This document shows positions 13,650 through 26,739 of a stretch of 64,000 bases of DNA, piece after piece. Source of the DNA: Nautilus pompilius. Taxonomy: Eukaryota > Mollusca > Cephalopoda > Nautilida > Nautilidae. Every line of letters starts with the position of its first letter. Position 1 is the stretch's first letter. The notes under the pieces are model-generated. The model saw nothing but the letters and a program-made list of their open reading frames with translations. It searched no databases and was not told where the DNA came from. Made by a program: the position numbers and the translations under genes. The stretch lies in contig JACATO010000924.1 of NCBI GenBank assembly GCA_018389105.1, positions 366,001 through 430,000 on the forward strand. Reading direction: 5' to 3'.

Positions 13650-14570
13650 TTTTGCAGAAGAACATCTGGGCCCACCTGTTTCTTTATTGACTGCCTGAAT
13701 ATATCTTTAGAGAATCTCTTGCAATTTTGAAATTATATCAGCTGGAATGTTTTCCCACACATTTAGAAGTAATGCCAAGAGTTCATCTTTGGTTTATTTA
13801 CTGCTATTCTTTTTTTTTGTCTAAGTAGTGTCTTCCCTACATGTTCAATAATATTAAGGTCGGTGCTTCTTGGAGGCAACTCTAATAAATTTAGCATTCT
13901 CATCTCTTTCTCCCTCTTGGACTGCAAGTGTGTTTTGACAACAATGGCAGTATGTTTTAGATTGGTGTCATGTTGAAATATGAATACAAATGAATACTGA
14001 AGGATAACAAGATGAATAAAAAAAATTTGCTTGAAACTGGCTGCATACATATTACTTTTTACTCATCTTTTGAATAGAATATTTGCCAAACTTTACTATA
14101 GGCTGCACATACATTTCCTTACGCTCTTCTCCAATTCTCCTTACATTCCCCACTTTTTAGATCCAAAAATTCCATGTCCAGTTTTGGGCAACTTATTTTA
14201 GTTGAGCCTTTATGTAAAAAGGGGTTTCTTGACTGTCACCCATTCTTTAAGTCCACTTCATTCCAAGGATCTTCATATTATAGAATCATGAACCTGAAAC
14301 CCTGAGGATTCTGCCAGATCTTGCTTTACCTCTTTGCTGGATCTATTTTTCTATCGCTCTGAGAAGTTATCTTTAGATATGGTTAATCTTTTCTAGATAG
14401 TTTTCTTGGCCATCTGCACCTTTTACTATCAGAAACTGAACCAGTATCATCTTTAAATTTCTTAAGTCTTTTAATGGCATATCTTGAAATTCCAGTTATA
14501 CCTTCTATTTCATAGGTTTTACATTTTTCAGGGAGAAATCTAATATTTTATGTCTGTTAGCAATTGATAT
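13650..14570 (-). pseudogene. Tc1-like transposase fossil, nearly full span
   Basis: On the minus strand the N-terminal part (14560 down to about 14360) reads ISRYAIKRLKKFKDDTGSVS then RKLSRKD, a typical Tc1 paired HTH region. The C-terminal part (14000 down to 13650) reads FQHDTNLKHTAIVVK, then STDLNIIEHV, then a decayed tail ending in GP. These are the Tc1 signatures FQ.DN.PKH and SPDLN.IEH. Frame breaks and stops lie between. Both ends of the ORF are represented, so this was once a whole element. Its TIRs were not identified. Confidence 0.85.
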
Positions 14571-15495
14571 CTGTGCCATTTTCATTTAGTTAATATTCTG
14601 GCTACCTAAAACATTTACACTTTACTGTGTGTGCGTGTGATTTTTTTTCTCTTAAAGATGTTTAAAATAAAATGGAAATGAAGAATTATCCCTCGTCATG
14701 GTGTTGAAAAAGATTCTAACTTAATCATCATACCTAAATAATATTTCCCTGAGCTTTTTTTTTTTTTTTTTTCTCTCTAAAACCTGGAAAGCCTTTTTTT
14801 CAAATGCAATGTGATATAATTCCTAAAAACTTCTGGCATTCAGGGTATGATAAGACTATTTGCCATTGCTTCACCTTTTGACTAGATAATGAAAAAAGCA
14901 GTTTACTTATTTATTTTTATATAGACTGAGGACATTTCAGAAAAGAAAGAAAGCAGGAGGAGGAGTTATTGCATAAAATCTGGTGTGGTTTTAAGTGTTT
15001 TGTGTTTTTCTCTTATCATTCATCCACAATTTATTGATTTTAGGTTGTGATTGTGTATTTATTTTAATTTAATGAACTATAGGTTCTCAGGAAGACCTAG
15101 CAGATTGCACATTTCAACTAATACATCTCAGCATGATGAATTCTTCTGTCAAAGAGAGAATTTTCACATCATATCTAGTTTGCTCGTTGCCAAAGTTATC
15201 TTTAGTTTAGGATGTTTTGAGAGACTGCAGAGTTAAATTTAGAAACCTTTGTTATTTTTTAAAGATAACATTTATTTATATATAATGTTTGTTGCCTTTT
15301 GAGTGTATGTAATTGCTGACACTTAAAGTATTTTTAAATCTACTTTTCATTTATAAATATTTATAAACAGTTTATTTATACCAAAACAATATATTGCTCT
15401 CCTTTTTATAAATAATGTTTTCCTTTAACTATCAAAACAGATCTTTAATTTAAATAGAAATCTGTACAGAAATGTAGTTAGAAAGAGGTTCTTTC

Positions 15496-15519
15496 ATATA
15501 TATATATATATATATATAT
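15496..15519. repeat. (AT)n microsatellite
   Basis: Pure AT run of about 24 bp. Confidence 0.95.
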
Positions 15520-15744
15520 TTTACTGAGCATTAAAATGGGATCATTATCATTTTTGTTTGATACAATAATCATGCCATTCTTGTATAATCCATTAAAGTC
15601 AACTGATTTATTTTCCCAAATGAATACAATCTGTACAAGTGCCATATACTTTTAAATTTTTCAGGATATCTCCCAATCTTCATGAAATTTCTTTTCCTTT
15701 TTATTTTTTGTACACTGAATCTACAAGAGAGACAATCGTGATGA

Positions 15745-15860
15745 GAGAGTGTAGTACCATGGTTGTCTGCTAGGAAGCATTTGCCAAACTTGTGCCTCTC
15801 TGGCAGGGAAAACCTTACTAGAACTCTTCATTTTTTAGATGTAGAAGTGCACCAATACAG
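15745..15860 (-). mobile_element. SINE fragment, reverse orientation
   Basis: Plus-strand block around 15818-15850, ACTAGAACTCTTCATTTTTT then AGATGTAGAAGTG, matches the copy at 41600-41640 almost base for base. Flanking sequence is diverged. Fragment only. Confidence 0.55.
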
Positions 15861-18321
15861 AAATTTTACTGCCTATCTTTATAAAATATTCACTCGTTTT
15901 TTTTTTTTTTTTTTTGCCTTTCTGATAATATCATTTCAATCCTATTGAATTCTTGGTTTTCCATCTTTTATCAACAGGACATCTTTTGTAAATAAACCAG
16001 ATTCATATATCGCAAATCATAAAATGAAACCAGAACAAGCAGAATTTTTTAATAATTTTTTTTTAAAAAAAGGGAGCTGTCAAACTTTTAATATGCTACG
16101 CATCTGATCAAAGAAGATTTATTGTCTGGGACTACTGAAGTTGAAAACACAAAGCATCCAACAAAGTGGTTTGTCTTACATCTTGTTATTTATGATTATT
16201 GCTTTATTGACTATGCAACACAATTAATTTTGTTTGCCTTTTGTTTAGCTTTATAGATGTAGCTAATAGATTTTACAATTTTTTTAATTGTTCATCAAAG
16301 AGATGGAAAGCTAAAGCATATGGCTAGGGAAAAAGACTACCCTGGTGAGAGAAAACAGTCAACAGGCACCTGTTTGGATCTGTGACACTAAACTGGTCAG
16401 ACAGCATTTCACCAGTTCATGCGTGTGCTTTTGCTCATGTAGATTATTAAATTGCGTCAATATGTTTATGATTGTGAAGCTAAATTAGATATTTCTTCTA
16501 TAGGCTTACTTTTTTTTTATTTTTACAGGGTTGGCTGGCTGTTTGGTCACCAGTGGTAGTAATTCATCTATTTTCATTAGATGTTTTTTTTTTTTCCTTT
16601 GTTATTTTCACTTGCGAGCTTAGAAAGAACCGCCGTAAGAGCTGAGCAGTGGATAGGGTTAAATAATGACTGGTTAGGCAAGTTTATTTCTGTCACATGC
16701 AAATGTATATTTATTTGTATTCTGGTTATTGGGATTCAGACTTTCACAAATGTTATTTGGGTAAGGAAAAAAAAAATCTAACAGCAAATACACATTAATT
16801 ATTTTGGTAAGAATCTTTTAAGAAACCATTATAATTTTATCATTGCAATCTGTTCCTATTGACCTATAGGAGATTTTTTAGGGTTCACTAATCTATAAAG
16901 GTCAATTCTTCGCATGATTAGCCATTTGTTTTTGTTGTTTAGAGCTGTGTAATTTTTTTCTTAGAAATTTCTGAACATTCTTTTATTCCCTCCCTGGTTA
17001 ATAGGAATGGTAGATGAACTCGAACATTTTTTTGTGAAAAAAATGAAAAAATATATGTATATAGGATCTGAAAGTGAGGACTTTCTGACTATATTTAGCC
17101 TGTAAGGTACTTTGTGTTTTTACATGATAACTGAACACATTAAAGTATCTTCAAGACTTAAAATGTTTCTTTTCAAAATACTGTAAAAAATTATTGGATT
17201 GTTTTTTTTTTTCTATTTAGTGATCTGAAAACATTATATTATTTTTACCTGGTATATTTTCATTTAGTTTCTCTCTCTCAAAATTATCAGAATTAACCCC
17301 ATGTGAATAATAACTAGTTTAACTCTCTGTATACCATTTGCAGTGTATTTGCACCATACTTTCCTTCAGATCTGTATTGCTTAGTGTAGGTTGAGCCATA
17401 TGGACTGTAACATGTTGCCTACTTCATTAATCATCTATCCCTTTGTAACATCAAATCTGCATTGCTCCAACTTCGTGTTTTTCATTGCGTAATGTTGACT
17501 AAACTAAATACACAGCCAGTTCAACACAAATACTAGTGGTTCCAGGCTAGGGACAAATGCACCCCAGATATAAGTAGTGTATGGAGAATTAAAGATCTGT
17601 TTTTGTCTTTTTAAAAAAATAAAATTGTTTGTTTCTCTTTTGCAGGTAAGTGTATTCTGAAGAGGTGTTGGTTTGTTGGTTGACTTTCCAGAGGAGTGAG
17701 TGAGTTTTTCCTTGACTTTAGATTTCCAAAACAACGTCATAAATGTAAATCTGAACCAGATGATATGCATCCATGATGTGATCACTTAAAGTTTAGATGC
17801 TGCTACTTAGGGCCATGGCCAAAAGTTTTGCCATTCGCTCTAGAATTTTCTAATTTTGCTTGATAGATTCAAATTAAACCTGCTGGACATGGATACATGA
17901 TTTCGAAAAAATAAAGATCTTATAAATCATCACAGCAAGTGCAACTCAGGAAGTACTAAAAAGCAGATATATAGAAGAAGGGAACCGTGGGTACAGAGTC
18001 AAGCTATGTGAGCCTGATATGATGATACCTTTGGTTATTGCTATTTCTAGACTGATGCAGTTTTTGGTGCTACTTATTCCCTTTTGTTTTGGTTATTTAC
18101 TCAACGCTGCAAATACATTCTGATATTCCGCTTTTGAATGTATTTCACCAAAAATAGCTGATTTATTCTTTCTGTTGATTCTTCATTTACACATGCATTA
18201 AAAAAAAAAAAATAATTCAAACTCAGCAAGCATAGAAAACGAACAGAATATTCAGAATGAATGTATATCTTGTAAGCATTTTTGCTTTTATGTAAATTTT
18301 GAAATTCTATGTCAGAGGATG

Positions 18322-18365
18322 AAAATAGATAGCACAAGTGCTAAAAATAGATAGCACAAGCGCTA
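18322..18365 (+). repeat. 22-bp tandem duplication
   Basis: AAAATAGATAGCACAAG then YGCTA occurs twice in tandem with a single T/C difference. Confidence 0.95.
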
Positions 18366-19437
18366 AAGTGGGAAAAACAAAAAAAATAGAATTACCTCAA
18401 ACTTAGGAGGAGGCAGAGTATAGGTTAAAGTCTGAGTGCTCAGATTACTTTTGCAATCCAGAAAACAGAATCACTATGGAACATACTGAAAAAATAACAT
18501 TAAAGGGTTCATTAGATTTCTTCGGTAAGTATATATATATATCTGATTCTAACGCTGACAGGCTGCAAGTACCATAGGAAAACAATACAAAACCTAAGAA
18601 AATAAGTTAATTAGGTTTTTTTTTCTTTATGGAAAGCATTTTAGATAGGTTTTTTTTTTTATTATTTGTAAGAGAATTAATAAACCACTATTTTGATTAT
18701 CTTGCCCTGTTTCCATCTTCAGGCTTTTAGTATTGAGAAGGACCAACTGGTTTAGTTACACACTTAAGAAAAAAAAAAAAAAGCCAAACAAAAAAATTAT
18801 AGTCAAACATTTTTGAATTTTTCATTTTGAAAAAAGTTTTGTTTTCCAAATATTATCTATCCATCTTGCTTCCATTGAGATTTTGCCACGATAATCACGG
18901 ATGTTATAAGGTTTAAATACACCTCTAGCAAAAACTGAAATTTGAAATAATAAAAATGAATTAAATGCATTATTTTTTTCATTCCTCTCCTTTTGAACTG
19001 TTAATCTGCCAGTTTAATCATTCTTTGAGTGAAATGATTTTTAAAAGCAGTTACTCTTTGCACGTTTGAGGAAGACGTTATTGGCGAAGAGACAACTTTT
19101 TTCCATAGGATATTTTTACCTACCCAGAAACTGTGTTTTATTAATATACATTCAGAGGTGTTTCTGACAGGTGAAACTAGTTTTGGTTAGAGTGCATAAT
19201 ACCTTCAGTTCCAGCTCATATTTTTGTTTATTTAAATTAATCTAATCTAATTTGGCTGTTTTCATCAGCAGTTATAGACCAATTGAAGAAAAGCTTTTAA
19301 AAAATCATATCAGAGGTAGACATCTTTTTAATTTAAGGTTGGCATAGTTAAATATTAAAAAAGTGTACCTACCTGTCCAGAAGACTTCATGATCAAATTA
19401 ATTTTATTATTAAATAATGTAAAATTCTTAATTGCTA

Positions 19438-19491
19438 TAATTAACATTTTTTTACCTTTCAGGCTAATTAACATTTTTTTACCTTTCAGGC
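19438..19491 (+). repeat. 27-bp tandem duplication of a splice-acceptor-like motif
   Basis: TAATTAACATTTTTTTACCT followed by TTCAGGC, twice in tandem. Each unit ends in a pyrimidine tract plus CAG. The second is followed at 19518 by GTAAGC, leaving 28 bp between acceptor-like and donor-like signals. A 28-bp insert would shift frame, so it is not called as an exon. Confidence 0.9.
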
Positions 19492-21149
19492 TACATCGCA
19501 ATAGTAACAAACCCTTTGTAAGCTATTTTGGTATTTCTACTGTGGTAGCTGATATTTTCTGATCTAGTTCCAATTTTAATTGATTGAAAAAATAATGTTT
19601 CTGGTCATGGATTTTTACAGATCACTACAGAAAATGTTATTTAAAATGTTTTTTTTTTTTTTTTCTGTTCTCATTTGTGGCCATTTTTTTTTCTTTTTAT
19701 ATAACAAATAAATAAATACAAGTTAACACTGAACATCACCATGTAGTTGCTATTGAAATTGATTTGAACTACTGTTGACCCGCCAAATAATTACTACTAA
19801 GTCACATCTTTGTTAGTTTAAATTAGCTGTCAATAAAACTTGGATTTTGACCTGTGTGTCATGTAAAATAGTCACAGCTAATATTTATTGATACCTCAGT
19901 ATGTCTGGTGAGTTTTTCAAAGCACAAACTCCAAAATATGGCACCAGTGAAATCTCTTTGCTTTTTAAAGTATAAAACAGAAAGTGTGCCATGCTTTTTT
20001 TTGTTTGGTTTCCATCTCTAGACATCCATGCAACTGCACAAGTGATGAAATAAATTGTATACCAGTTTAGTATTTGTTATAATAACTATTTTATTATTAC
20101 TTTTAATCCTGCTTCTGATAATTAACATGGGCCAACAAGATTATTTGGTTCATGAATTCCAATGAAATAAGATTTCCTTCCTTGCTTGGGCTATATAATT
20201 AACAAACTTCATTTTGAGCCAAGACTTTGAAAAACTTCTATCAGAAAAAGGATAATTTGATATGGCAGATAACTTGCCCTTACTCTAAAATTACATGTAT
20301 CAACAGAAGGAAAAAAAAAAGAAGAGTAAAAATTAACATTTGTAAATTTATAAGTTTGTTGAAGACTGGATCTTTTGCTTTGACAATTGCTTACTAGCTT
20401 ATTAAAGATGTGACCAGCATCAGTAGATTTGTAATTATTTGTCTCAAGTGCTTCAGCAGAATAAATTGAATAGTCATAGCAGGAAAGCTGTACATAAGAA
20501 AATGTTTCCAAAATAGTTTATTAATTTAGCTGGAGCTATCATTTACTCTAGCAAATGAAATATTGCAAGCATTTATCATGCACTGCATGGCTTGTGGTAT
20601 TTAATAGAAAACAGGTTCTGTTTGGCATGATAATTATCGTTTCATATTGTCAACCTAGGAATCAGAAATTAGATTTGGAAGTCAGTAGCAATTTGTAAAA
20701 TGTCATGTGCATAGTACAATAAGGAACAATTTATTTAGTCCCTATGATATAAACATTTTAACAAGAATTAAATGTTCAGGCACTTTCCAAAAGAAAAATT
20801 GTTCTGTGAAAGCATTTATTATCACAACCTAAATGATCACTTCTTTTTAAAAGACTCTTACCTTAAAGTTGAGTTAATTACCATTAGAAAATTCTTGAAT
20901 CTCATTTGGTGAGTATATAATAAAAGAAGGCAATTTCAGTTTTTAATGTGTAGTTTGCAATTGTTAATCTCCTTGTGTAAAATATATAAAAATTAAGATA
21001 ATTAAACCCTAAAAAATTAAATAAATAAATAAACCAGTTCAATTCTACATTATAATACAAACATGAAATATGAAACAGTTTGAAAACAAAGTTTTGATGC
21101 ATTATTCTAACATTTGTCAGATGCTTAGTGTAACTTAAAGGATTTGGTT

Positions 21150-21900
21150 GGCCACAGAATACAGTTACATTTTCTATCAACCAGTCCCGTACAAGAATTC
21201 TTATGCAATGATGGTGATAGTTCATGAAAACTGCCATTTAATCCCCATTCAGCTACAAAACCGGCATTGCAGAATTAACTTGTTTTGCCACATTATTCAT
21301 ATATTCATGAGATGTCACTTGGTTCTGAAATGTTTTAAGGAGTCTACAACTATACCAGCAAAGCATACCTCAGATGATGTGCATGATGGTTTAGTACTTC
21401 ATCAAACTTTTACCACATCCCATCTGTTGCAGATGGAGTAGATGTGATTTGTCAGACTATGCAACCTTTGAGAAGTTTCTTCACCATGAACTGCAGGTGG
21501 ACTGACTTATTCTTTGCACTGAGGCCCCTAAAACTCTTAATGCAATACATTTCTGCACAGTGTTGAGGTGAAAGCAGATGTGTCTTGTCCATTGCTAAAG
21601 GTTACTATTTTCTGAGCTGCTGTAGCACATCTGTTATTTCTCACAATGCATTGTACATTCCTGTAGATTTTATCTGTTATGAGAGTTGTGACCAGGGGTT
21701 TACCTTCCAGATGCAGTTTTATGTAAATGTTGACACTGCAGGAACCCCTGGGATAATGTCTTAATGGACACATTGGTCATTTCAGTAACCACTTTGTTGA
21801 AGGAAGAGCCAGTTAATGGGTACCCACTAGCTTGATTTCGTGGTGTCACTAATGTCCTTCTGCTCTCCTTAGAGTGTTGTTGCATGTAATTCAAGTATTT
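21150..21900 (-). pseudogene. Probable Tc1-like transposase fossil
   Basis: Minus-strand open segments at 21537-21773 and 21700-21894 read in two frames. They give PLVTTLITDKIYRNVQCIVR followed by NNRCATAAQKIV, resembling the linker and second HTH of Tc1 transposases (TT..DDR.I.......R.TA..IA). The DDE part is not recognisable in the rest. The assignment is by pattern only and weaker than for the other copies. Confidence 0.5.
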
Positions 21901-22452
21901 CTATATACACAGGTTAGACAGCTCACACGTCAAGTTACATGACCACAAAAATTTGTATGCATAGTAAATTATAAATACTATTTTTACACGGATTTTTTTT
22001 AAAAAAACTATGGTGTATATAAAAATAATGATTTTATGATTTTAAAATGTGCCGAGTTAGCATTGATAATCATGGACACCCAAACACACTCATTTTTGGT
22101 TGAGTAAAGAATGATTTATCAGCCTTTTTTCTTGGTTTTTCTTCCATATTAGGGCAGTGCTGATTGGTTACAACCACCTGAAATTAACAAGATGCTTGCT
22201 TGGCATGTTTTGCCAATTCTGAAAAAAAACAACAACAAAAAACCCTTTCATTATCTCTTGACCATTGACAAATGCTTAGACTATGGAAGATTCATGCCTG
22301 TAATTTTAAAAAAAAAAAAGATTTTTAATAGCTAGCTTAATTTTAAATGCATTAGTTATATTTCAGTCATAGATTACTTTAGGTTAATGCAGAGATGCTG
22401 TGAAATAACAGCATGGAACTTTAGTAATTAGGAGAGAGCTGGACCAGTTGTT

Positions 22453-22562
22453 ACTGGAGTATGTTGTTACAGCACCAGAAATTCCTAATTAAACTGTTGA
22501 TTATAGCCTCATCTGTATGTTTTAATTAGGAATTACCAGCAATGTAACTAGCTAGCTCCAGT
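22453..22562 (+). ncRNA. Candidate stem-loop RNA (pre-miRNA-like hairpin, unproven)
   Basis: Arm 22466-22493 pairs with arm 22521-22548. The 14 bp nearest the loop are perfect (AATTCCTAATTAAA with TTTAATTAGGAATT) and 22 of 28 pair overall, around a 27-nt loop. A basal helix of 7 bp (ACTGGAG at 22453 with CTCCAGT at 22556) extends it across an internal loop. The size fits an animal pre-miRNA, but nothing shows expression. A decayed MITE would look similar. The strand is arbitrary. Confidence 0.3.
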
Positions 22563-22884
22563 TGTGAACCCTACTAAGTTTTTTTTTTTTTTTTATGCTG
22601 ATATGTTTGTTATACATACATTATACAGAGTAATATAACTGGTAATAACTGTCTACTGAATTAAAAAATATATATAAACACAGTATTCATTTAAAGGTGA
22701 TTCCAGAAAGTTTATCTTTTTATACTGTGCATATTTAAATTTAGGGCTAGGTTAAGAAGAGTTTGTATTTGGTTTCTTAGTATTCAGAAGAGTTTTCTTA
22801 CAGTACAAAAACAGTGTACGTTATATGCATATTTCATAAATATACATTATGCTTTAAAACTTTTCTCTCTTGGAATTAGCTTGG

Positions 22885-22888
<4 letters not shown>

Positions 22889-22934
<46 letters not shown>
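22889..22934. repeat. (AT)n microsatellite
   Basis: Pure AT dinucleotide run of about 46 bp. Confidence 0.98.
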
Positions 22935-22936
<2 letters not shown>

Positions 22937-25088
22937 ATTTTAAAAGGTATAGCAAAACAAAAAATTCAAGTTGACAGTAATTGGGGTTTTTATTTGTTTT
23001 AGACTATAGACAGATCTGCAATGGTGAGACATGCTTTACTTTTTTTCTGGCTTCCAGAAATTTGGAACTATCCTGGGATCGCTTTGAAATTGTGAGGCTG
23101 CTTTGCTTTGGATGTTTTCCAGGCAGCACTGCTTAACTTGTGATAGCAAAAGGATGGAGGCTACTTTAAACAGGAACTGTTATTCTATTATTGGCCGGTA
23201 ATTTTCTAATCATTGTAAATGAATCTGGGTTTTTAGTTTCCCCACTTGTTACGATAATAGTTTTATCAGGTAAAAAAACTAATACTCAGTAAATATATTA
23301 TATGAAAGAGAAAGATGTTTGGGTTTGGGGATCATTTAAGGTTCTAAAGACCAAAGCAAAATTCTCTAAAACTTGAGGAAGGATGGTGTTTAATCACAGT
23401 CTGACATTTTTTTAATGTTGTCTTTTATTTCTAAGATATGTCTGGAGCCACGACTCAAAATTGTTCTTAACAGAGTGGGACTATGTTTAATGAGCTGTCT
23501 CGCAAACTGGGTATTAATATTTTTTTCTAAAATTAATTTATTGATTTCCTACCTCCCCATTAAAAAAATTTTTTTTTTTTAAAATTTGTTTATATAAAGT
23601 TGGTACCTAAAATTAGGATAAGATTTATTATTTTAAAGTTACTGCCATTTTTATGCAAAACTGCATGGATAAGTCAAAAAATGACAAAGGTTCTATTTAA
23701 ATTTTATATTAGTTGATCCTATAGGTTCCCAGGTTCGAATAAAGTAAAAAAAAATACTACTATTTTTTCTAAGTGTGACCACAATAACAGTGAAAAATTC
23801 TTCTGGTCTCTTAACTTCCAGCCCCATCAGTGTAAACTGCTGGCATGCACCTTGCTGGGAGGGGTACAAGAATGCTTCCCTCCAATATTTTAGGAAAAGG
23901 TAAAATGGTGCAATTCTTTGCATTCTAAGCTACAGAATAACTGCATTTTGAGATATGAGGCTTGGAGGTTGGTGTTATGTAGGCAATGCACTGGTGTGGA
24001 TTTTACCATTGAAAATAGAGCATATATACATCAACAGCAAATAGCTTAAATGGTACATGAAAATAGTGCTATATTGGCTGGATTCACTCCTGGTCCTTTT
24101 CTGTTATGACCCCCAGTTTCGTAATTGCTGCTGTACAGCATATGAAACTATTACCTACAAAAGACACTGAATTATTGCTGGTGAGTAATCTGATTTACTG
24201 TTTTCATCAGTATGTTGTTTAGGCAAGGTAAACGCATGATTACTTAAGATGAATTAGCATTATAGTTGCTAGTATATATTTTATTTTTTTTTTATTTTTA
24301 AGAAATGTCATCAAAAGAAGAGAGCGTTCTTATTGACATGTTTAATTTCTATACTGATGACCTAACACAGTGAAATTGGCTGTCTCAATATATTTTTTTA
24401 AAGGCAGCAAATGATTATAGCAAACAGAATTCCAATAAATGGGGAATAATTGGAAAAGAATGAGCCGAGCAGAAGTATGTGCAACATTCGGTAAACTAAA
24501 GAAAATCCCATCTCCCCATTGTTACTCTCTTGCTTGAAGAAGTTTAATAAAAAAAGTTATTTTTGATAAGTTTGAAATGGAAATTATCTTTTTTAAACTT
24601 TTCATACCTGTCAAGTTTAATGGATTACTGTGACACTAGTGGACATAAGTAATTTTCTGTGCTTACTGATCCACGTACGCGTGCATGTGTGTGTATGTAT
24701 GTAATGTATGTGTGCGTGAATGCTGTCAGTTCCCATCTGAAGAACAGAAAAAGAATGGATAGTGATATTCGTCTTTCCAAATAAGAAAAAAAAAAAATTG
24801 GATGAGATTCCTTTGGTAGACTAGAGTTGCAAGAATGGACATTTGTATTTCACTTGCTTTGCCTTAACTATTTCTTTCAATTTCACAGTGAAAAATAGAG
24901 CATCCTTTTAGGTGTGGAAAAATGTTTCGATGTACTGAACAGATCTGCACATAATAAATTATTATTTATGTATGAAATATGGAATGTGTGTGGTTGTGTA
25001 TTCCCTTTGCCAGGTTTTCATTACAAACAAATCAACAGATTAACAAAGTCTTTGGTTTCTAATGGCTTATTTTGTGAAGTTTGCTTCT

Positions 25089-25135
25089 TGATCGGACTTG
25101 GTGTGACCTTGTTGATCGGACTTGGTGTGACCTTG
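25089..25135 (+). repeat. Perfect 24-bp tandem duplication
   Basis: TGATCGGACTTGGTGTGACC followed by TTG occurs twice without a mismatch, at 25089 and 25113. Two units only. Confidence 0.97.
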
Positions 25136-25599
25136 GCTAGTTAGTATCTTCACTGAGGAGGTAGTGTCCCAGAATGAAAAATAGTGAAACCTAATCAGTG
25201 ATAATACAGACTGTAACAGTGCAAGGAAACTGATGATGGAGATGATCTAGCTGAGTCTCTCTCTAAAAACTGATTTATGTACGGCTGGTTCATACATAGA
25301 TAGTGTAGAAAATAAGAGGTAGCCTGATATACATTATTTCAACAACTGATAAGATCATGGGAGAAATTATTATTGTTGTTTTTGTTTTGGTCTTTATTTC
25401 CTTTCTATCTCTTTCTGAAAAAAAAAAAAAGAAAAATTTTACATTTGCACTTTTTACTCATCTTAGTCCAGTTTCAGTAATTATCACTTGTCTCCTGATT
25501 TAAGTGGATTTGCTAAAGGAGTGAAAGGGTAGAATTACAAATATTTTCTGTTTTGTTGATTTATTTAATAATGACATCTTTCAAATTTCCTTACTTTAT

Positions 25600-26060
25600 G
25601 TAGAACACCAATTCTTCTTCCAAGTGACACACAGCTATGAGCTTGGAGAAAAGTATCCAGTTTTTTTTTTTTTTGTATTCTTTCCAGTAATTCTGCCGGC
25701 AGTTCTTACTGGGATGGGAGACCAACTTTTCTGGCCATTTTGATACCATTTTTTTTTACAATTGATGATTAATATTGTTTTCTGAAATATGACTTCAACA
25801 TTAACTGAAGATGCTCATGCATGGAAATGTTATGAAGTTGATACAGATTTCTTATTGTTACACAGAACACCTATTCATTTCCAAATTGCCATTTGGTGTC
25901 CATTTTACAATTGTTTCAATTGCGTGAATAGGGAAAGTTTTATTGCTAAATAATTTTTATGCGTTTAAACTGAAGGATTCTTGTCTAATGTGAAAGCAAA
26001 CATGGAAAATTACTGAATGAACCAAATTTATTGGCCAAAGGTGCAGGTAACTTGCTTTGT
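25600..26060 (-). mobile_element. Fragment of the same Tc1-family element as 43650-44110
   Basis: From AGAAAAGT at 25641 to TGGCCAA at about 26043 this segment aligns with 43690-44110 with few differences, including a stretch of about 250 bp that is almost unchanged (ATTGATGATTAATATTG onward). The similarity continues more loosely down to about 25600. It contains one end of the element but none of the DDE region. This is the least diverged repeat pair in the window. Confidence 0.8.
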
Positions 26061-26739
26061 CAGATACCCATCCATACCTCTTCCTTCTCTTTCTCATCTA
26101 GCCCACTGCTGTGAGAGGTCTGTAGATTTCAGCAGTAAGGACAAATGTTTGCCAGTAAAATAATATGATTAAAACTTTGGTAGCTGAAAATCATTTGTTG
26201 TTAACTCTGCTATTTTATAGTTAATAATTAGGATATTGTTTCCCATAAAACATCAAACAGATGAAGCTTTTTCACGAAATCTTTTGAAAAGAAAAATTAA
26301 TATACAGTTTGTGGAATTTATTATTTATCAATAATTATTTTTTAAACTAAAACTGAGAGTAATGTTTCTTAGGTTAGAAACTATACGATGGAAGATAAGA
26401 CATTGAGGATCTCATCCTGTGAAATCTTGCAGCTTTGTTTTCCAATTTTTAGATGTACAAATCATTTTGCAAATATTACTCTGGAAATTTAGCTAGAGTA
26501 CTTTTGTTATACTGGGATCAAAACAAACTAGATGCTGGAAACAAACGAAAAACATGTTTGATTATGTTTGAACACATTTAAAACTTTTATGTATCTTTAA
26601 TATTTATGCTACCTTAGGTCTGGTTTGTACAGTGCCTTGCCATATTAGTCAGCCCCACCACCATAAATTTGCATATTCAAGTATAATTATACATGATTAG
26701 GACTTACGAACCCTTCCATACTTGAGCCTGACCTGAGCT

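Larger units (their letters stand above)
14571..21149. other. Mostly unrecognised AT-rich DNA
   Basis: Apart from one SINE fragment and the small tandem duplications listed, only homopolymer runs and short AT repeats are seen. No coding support. Confidence 0.6.
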
